Position numbers and translations under genes: made by a program
The notes under the pieces: generated by a model
Seen by the model: the letters and a program-made list of their open reading frames with translations, nothing else
Told to the model about the DNA's origin: nothing
Databases searched by the model: none
In this document: piece after piece, positions 4,101 to 5,675 of the stretch
How positions within the stretch are numbered: the stretch's first letter is position 1
Layout: every line of letters begins with the position of its first letter
DNA from: Clostridiales bacterium UBA3705
GTDB taxonomy: Bacteria > Bacillota_A > Clostridia > Oscillospirales > Oscillospiraceae
Assembly: GCA_002372735.1 (NCBI GenBank)
Contig: DFIE01000022.1
Location: forward strand, 1-5,675
Length of the DNA stretch: 5,675 nt
Direction: 5' to 3'

Positions 4101-5675
4101 AGACGATGGTGTAGGTGGCGGCGGAGGGGGTCCACTTGGCGTCGACAGTGATATCCGCGGTGACCCTGGTATTTTTGGTGAATTCCACCATGCTGACTTC
4201 GCCGTCGTTATTCACTGTTTCATACCACCAGCCGGCGAAGGTATAGCCCATGCGGGTGGGGGCGGGCAGGCCGTTGCGGCCGTCCTGGAACTTGTTGCCG
4301 TAGCGCCCGGCGACGGTCTCGCCGGAGAGCAGATACAGGGGGGCCGTGTAGGAGGCCTTACTGCTGTTGTCGTTGTCGTCGTCGTTTTTGTTGAACTGCA
4401 CCCACACCACGGGCATATCCACCGGGACAAGGGAGACCTTGTTCTCGTTCGGCCCGAAGGTCACGGATGTGATGATATCGCGCTCTGTGTAGCTGGTCTT
4501 GCCCGGAACGTAGAGGGCCCAGCCCATGAAGGCGTTTCTGCTGCTGTTGGGCTGGTAGCTGACCCGCAGCTCCCCGTTTTGTTTCAGCAGGGTTGCGGTG
4601 CGGCCGTTCAGGGTAAAATCACCGTAGAGATTGGACTCGGTGGTATTGATCAGGCCGTTCTCGTCCCGGTACTCAATGAAGAAGGGCGCTTCAAACTTGG
4701 GGTAGAGCTGCACGGTAGCGGAGGCAGTGACGGTCTTTTGCACCTTCTCCTCGCCGGAGGGAATCTCCGGGTACTGGGCGTCCGCGGCAAACCAGCCGGT
4801 AAAGGCCAGGTTGTCTTGGCCCGTGGGCCGGCCGGGGTTGTAAAGATACTCCCCGTTGCCCACATACTGGAAGGTGGTCTCGTTGCCGGCGGCATCGGTG
4901 AACTTGAAGGGTGTTGCAAAGGTGTCGTCGGTGTAGAACTCGTATTTGACGGAATAAGTGTTCTGCTGGGACTCGTCCTCACTGTCTACGATCTCATAGA
5001 TGGAGAAGCTGCCCGCGGTGAAGGTGAGGCTGGTCAGATCCTCCAGCTCGTCGGAGCGGAAGCGGGCGACGGTCTCCTTTCGGCCGTTGTCCGGATAGTG
5101 GTTGACGGTGTAGATTCTGCCGCGCTCCAGGCGCAGGTTCTGCAGGGTGACCTGGACCGGCCGCTGGGGCTCGATCTCGGCATCGTCCTTGGTGAAGGAG
5201 ATGTCCATCAGCAGCAGGCGGTTGGGCTGCTTGGCACTCTGGACCCGTACCGCTCCGGTGACGGACTGCAGCTCGGAGGGATCCACGCTGCGAACCTGGA
5301 TCGCCGTGCCCGCGGGCAGGGCGCCGTTGGGGGCGTCCACATTCACGCTGACGCCCTCAGACTGGGCGTTGAAGCTCTGGGCGGGCTTTTCGGGGTCGAT
5401 GGGGTCCTCGGGGGTGATGGGCTGGTCGGGATCCTCGGGCTTGGTGGGATCCTCGGGCTTGGTGGGATCTTCGGGCTGGGTGGGCTGGGTGGGCTCGTCC
5501 CCGGTGGAGGCGGCGGCCAGGGCCTGATCCAGCAGCATGATGATCTTGGCGGTCTGGGCACGGGTGGCGCCCTCCTTGGGCCGGAAGGTGCCGTCCGGGA
5601 AGCCGTTTACCAGGCCGGCGGCAGCACAAAGGGCCACCGCGTCCCTGGCATAGCCGGAGATGGCATCGGCATCCC
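214..5675 (-). CDS. Giant SLH-anchored InlB B-repeat surface protein, 5'-partial
   Basis: The frame is open from the window edge (first complete codon 5673-5671) to a TAA stop at 216-214, giving 1819 visible residues. It opens inside an SLH repeat, with GLVNGFPDGTFRP followed by ATRAQ, so the GTG at 5637 is an internal valine codon and not the start. A Pro/Glu/Asp linker follows, then a chain of beta modules carrying the InlB B-repeat signature (YTFxGWY...LYAxW; e.g. YTFAGWW, YTFSGWYL, YTFVGWYY, YTFLGWK). SLH repeats bind secondary cell-wall polysaccharide, so the protein is inferred to sit on the cell surface with the repeats projecting outwards. No LPxTG motif and no C-terminal hydrophobic helix are present, which fits N-terminal anchoring. 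No enzymatic motif was recognised, so adhesion or another extracellular structural role is an inference. The promoter and any signal peptide lie outside the window. Confidence 0.95.
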   Translation of the reverse strand, partial: DADAISGYARDAVALCAAAGLVNGFPDGTFRPKEGATRAQTAKIIMLLDQALAAASTGDEPTQPTQPEDPTKPEDPTKPEDPDQPITPEDPIDPEKPAQSFNAQSEGVSVNVDAPNGALPAGTAIQVRSVDPSELQSVTGAVRVQSAKQPNRLLLMDISFTKDDAEIEPQRPVQVTLQNLRLERGRIYTVNHYPDNGRKETVARFRSDELEDLTSLTFTAGSFSIYEIVDSEDESQQNTYSVKYEFYTDDTFATPFKFTDAAGNETTFQYVGNGEYLYNPGRPTGQDNLAFTGWFAADAQYPEIPSGEEKVQKTVTASATVQLYPKFEAPFFIEYRDENGLINTTESNLYGDFTLNGRTATLLKQNGELRVSYQPNSSRNAFMGWALYVPGKTSYTERDIITSVTFGPNENKVSLVPVDMPVVWVQFNKNDDDNDNSSKASYTAPLYLLSGETVAGRYGNKFQDGRNGLPAPTRMGYTFAGWWYETVNNDGEVSMVEFTKNTRVTADITVDAKWTPSAATYTIVYWAQNAEDEVDLPDDEKTYSFLDSTIVTSTTGAMVSLTNTQKNAKLSTGFHLNNALTTAGEVQVLANNSTVLNVYYDRDVFTLTFQVQGAGYQYVVDNTATSNIYGLTKDGSFEPLRRESETKYYDVYRQADTPTAGSDWLLVVTSGSQRLAVTNVCQSGSNNPYISQVSITNNPNVSGYDITLTNKGHGAVLENFYMQVGKSGSNYTFRNQTTNLYLSQSGNTLAYLSSSQNWQIDGNSRLHYDPGFLSRERYIRIAGSGNNQYIELVPSLLGTGASFTFYQKTRQSVTTYHYYYTDTGEEYTGDRYVYQRNTNSSTYRNVKQFRALYGHSLAEIFPIQGVDGVNYEDQSWDDSNTTQHYGYVLKTVDVMPNANVIFRGSTNEPYKTILYYIETIPGEAQDPAKEYTTFTAADGIQRTYELYKTVRHDFNFLTYDEEYHPLTGFTQDRRNAEPAFGETHYYSNGNGGFSSSTNQNEAPIPGYRAYNYYYNGSGWVQATTQQQLAAQANVWVNKLYYNRESYDVEFLDAITREPIEVNGSPVTLNLAYQQSLKAVNDAFTVSEDKSTLSYNGTQLPGQEGYTFSGWYLDPGMTTKAELDTLRMPNGKLRLYAGWTLNRYRVWLNPNGGEFSHTVYDDGANGQGWRFTESTYFRTNWGTLVQKYEDVENNGRDYVQDDVNGTYAYVYICDPENHDTARMAYYKPISQLTTIKIYNERGDVEEIDERLCTDGHKYVKQPGVYTFVGWYYATDLDLTDESTPPVISDTDKLDLFDFNTPIVENMAIRTLWKRIGRFRISYDVDMYTEDGTAVEVQGVEGSGPAPSDYDRADLSTAPALGAPTETPAGYTFLGWKTPSGEVVQPNELFTLYANLAHQSEGGTSTDPYYEYTLTAVYQMLPTTSLTYDANGGEGILTDLADTQTFSGIQVNGNSVNKLLMNQQIKLSAGDGFTKVGYMLTGWTDAIDENGEPTGTVFDLGGTYGIGTETTLYAIWKPAMFYVFHSSTGTLEAYNVPTKTVEDPETHAGHIELDTQDLTTLVSDGYLYGGYYKIYGGVDTAAVQQAADNYSAGTTANWTPADANAGPVASIEAASITDTFVSYTGDSLKNGSVKFWEKANAYQAADDADPGNALLPAAGTVYYLKEVPETYLTSKYQYVYDTLQDDKIINLFLLTLVDDSLYADVGFRVADGDTLAAAQGAALTSRDRLAASFTIVQKGNGIPGHQREKDVAVTTDASKFGLTRGYVAVKQLDSLVQANAEFAMLPTWQTLDGVIVGATSGLALTVNADLTEITYVKLTAE
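1129..2538 (-). other. InlB-type beta modules 4-7 (protein domains)
   Basis: Four further modules are visible. Module 4 (2254-2538) has LPGQEGYTFSGWYLDPG and LRLYAGWTLNRY. Module 5 (1729-2253) has VWLNPNGGEF, a long insert, then YTFVGWYYATD and IRTLWKRIG. Module 6 (1417-1728) has ISYDVDMY, AGYTFLGWKTPSGEVV and YTLTAVYQML. Module 7 (1129-1410) has LTYDANGGEG, VGYMLTGWT and TTLYAIWKP. Modules 4 and 7 are closest to the InlB B-repeat consensus. Module 5 carries an insert with two of the few cysteines in the protein (YICDPEN and RLCTDGH), which could be paired. Confidence 0.85.
2539..3243 (-). other. Tyr-rich central region (protein region)
   Basis: Visible residues 811-1045 are rich in tyrosine and contain TTYHYYYTDTGEEY, FRALYGHSLAEIFPI, TILYYIETIPGE, LYKTVRHDFNFLTYDEEYHPLTGFTQDR and, near the end, AYNYYYNGSGWVQ then LYYNRES. 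The segment order GHSLAEIFP, YYIETIPGE, FLTYDEEYHP and LYYNRE is one I recognise loosely from other very large InlB-repeat proteins of Clostridia. The function is unknown. The part encoded by 2580-2735 is AT-richer and uses different codons from its flanks. Confidence 0.5.
3244..3705 (-). other. Beta-trefoil-like insert module (protein domain, tentative)
   Basis: Visible residues 657-810 contain three repeating strand patterns: DWLLVVTSGSQRLAV, YTFRNQTTNLYLSQSGN...WQIDG, and RLHYD...RYIRIAGSGNNQYIEL ending FTFYQKT. The alternation of N-x-x-x-LYLS or RYIRI strands with tryptophan/aromatic closing strands resembles ricin- or fascin-like trefoil folds, so a carbohydrate-binding role is conceivable, but this is inference. 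The DNA beneath it is AT-richer than most of the gene, with 52 of 120 G+C counted by hand over 3481-3600. Confidence 0.45.
3706..4128 (-). other. Connecting beta region after module 3 (protein region)
   Basis: Visible residues 516-656 start YTIVYWAQNAEDEV and include a V-S-L-T stretch, GFHLNNALTT and TVLNVYYDRDVFTLTFQV, then YGLTKDGSFEPL. The YTIVYW...LNVYYDR layout is one I recall between InlB repeats in large clostridial surface proteins, where it behaves like a variant repeat. It leads directly into the trefoil-like insert at 3705. No catalytic residues were recognised. Confidence 0.5.
4129..4962 (-). other. InlB-type beta modules 1-3 (protein domains)
   Basis: Three consecutive modules are visible. 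The first (4690-4962, residues 238-328) has FTGWFAADAQYPEI and ends VQLYPKFEAPFF. The second (4357-4689, residues 329-439) is degenerate, with FMGWALY and VWVQFNKN. The third (4129-4356, residues 440-515) is canonical, with LPAPTRMGYTFAGWWYE and ITVDAKWTP. In InlB B-repeats a G-Y-x-F-x-G-W core precedes a final aromatic strand of the AxW type. Between the second and third modules sits an Asp/Asn run (NDDDNDN). Confidence 0.85.
4366..4386 (-). repeat. GTY trinucleotide run (Asp/Asn tract)
   Basis: Seven successive GTT or GTC triplets on the plus strand encode N-D-D-D-N-D-N on the coding strand, just after the second InlB-type module. The run is short and interrupted. It may be a flexible hinge or a weak divalent-cation site, but it does not match an EF-hand loop with correctly spaced ligands. 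Confidence 0.8.
4984..5376 (-). other. ZU5-like beta domain (protein domain)
   Basis: Visible residues 100-230 contain VSVNVDAPNGALPAGT, then LLLMDISFTKDDAEIEP, then VQVTL, YTVNHYPDNG and a closing TFTAGSFSIYEIV. This order (a hydrophobic strand, an ALPxGT turn, a D-I-x-F strand with xEVxP, and a SFSIY end strand) is a pattern I associate with ZU5-like beta domains next to SLH or InlB-repeat regions in clostridial surface proteins. The assignment rests on pattern memory only. It is probably a structural domain with no catalytic role. Confidence 0.45.
5401..5490 (-). repeat. 18-bp tandem repeat encoding Pro-Glu-Asp linker
   Basis: Units at 5428-5445 and 5446-5463 are identical (GGGATCCTCGGGCTTGGT on the plus strand). 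A third at 5464-5481 differs at two bases, with a 9-bp half unit at 5482-5490 and degenerate copies at 5401-5427. On the coding strand they specify repeated PTKPED-like hexapeptides, together visible residues of about 60-99. Such linkers typically act as extended spacers that lift the exposed modules off the wall. The identical units could change in number by slippage without breaking the frame, because 18 is a multiple of 3. Confidence 0.9.
5518..5675 (-). other. SLH repeat, last copy (protein domain, partial)
   Basis: Visible residues 1-52 match an S-layer homology repeat: ISGYARDAV, then AAAGLVNGFPDGTFRP, then the conserved ATRAQ position followed by a hydrophobic helix (KIIMLLDQAL). In the family the motif is usually TRAE, and its Arg contributes to binding pyruvylated cell-wall polysaccharide. 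Here Arg is kept and Glu is replaced by Gln. SLH repeats normally occur in threes. Because a Pro-rich linker follows directly, this is inferred to be the last copy, with the others beyond the window. Confidence 0.93.

Noticed and set aside
5635..5637. GTG at 5637 as the true start of the large gene
   Set aside because: It falls inside the SLH motif. The preceding in-frame codons encode DADAISGYARDA, the normal first half of the repeat, and the frame is open to the window edge.

Overview
The window holds one very large gene and one short, densely folded intergenic element. The minus-strand gene (214 to beyond 5675, 5' end outside the window) encodes a secreted surface protein. The visible 1819 residues run from the last S-layer homology (SLH) repeat, through a Pro/Glu/Asp linker, into a long chain of beta-rich modules of the InlB B-repeat (Listeria-Bacteroides repeat, Flg_new) type. 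Any signal peptide, earlier SLH repeats, promoter and ribosome binding site lie past position 5675.

The organism is probably a high-GC gut-type Firmicute of class Clostridia, for example the Oscillospiraceae (inference). The reasons are an N-terminal SLH anchor on a giant InlB-repeat protein, strong G/C preference at third codon positions, and a TAA stop. No 16S or other marker gene is present, so this stays tentative.

Layout from left to right: 1-29 has no assignable gene, although 1-9 is complementary to 86-94. Positions 30-215 are almost completely base-paired on paper. They form two successive cloverleaf-shaped inverted-repeat units (30-114 and 123-215), each a closing stem enclosing three perfect hairpins that abut with at most one spare base, separated by the 8-bp palindrome GTACGTAC (115-122). 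The second unit's closing stem runs into the stop codon of the surface-protein gene. From 214 to the end everything is this gene. In protein order, which is right to left on the map, it contains: SLH (5518-5675); Pro-rich 18-bp tandem repeats (5401-5490); a ZU5-like beta domain (4984-5376); InlB-type modules (4129-4962); a connecting region (3706-4128); an embedded beta-trefoil-like module (3244-3705); a Tyr-rich central region (2539-3243); four more InlB-type modules (1129-2538); and a C-terminal domain (214-1128) without a sorting signal.

The most unusual part is the double cloverleaf. It looks like neither a tRNA, a CRISPR, nor a single ordinary terminator. Its perfectly Watson-Crick arms suggest a DNA-level palindromic element (MITE-like, or recognised as a cruciform or single strand) or a structured 3' end for the surface-protein mRNA. 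A second point of interest is that the gene is compositionally mosaic, with two AT-richer patches in an otherwise GC-rich reading frame.
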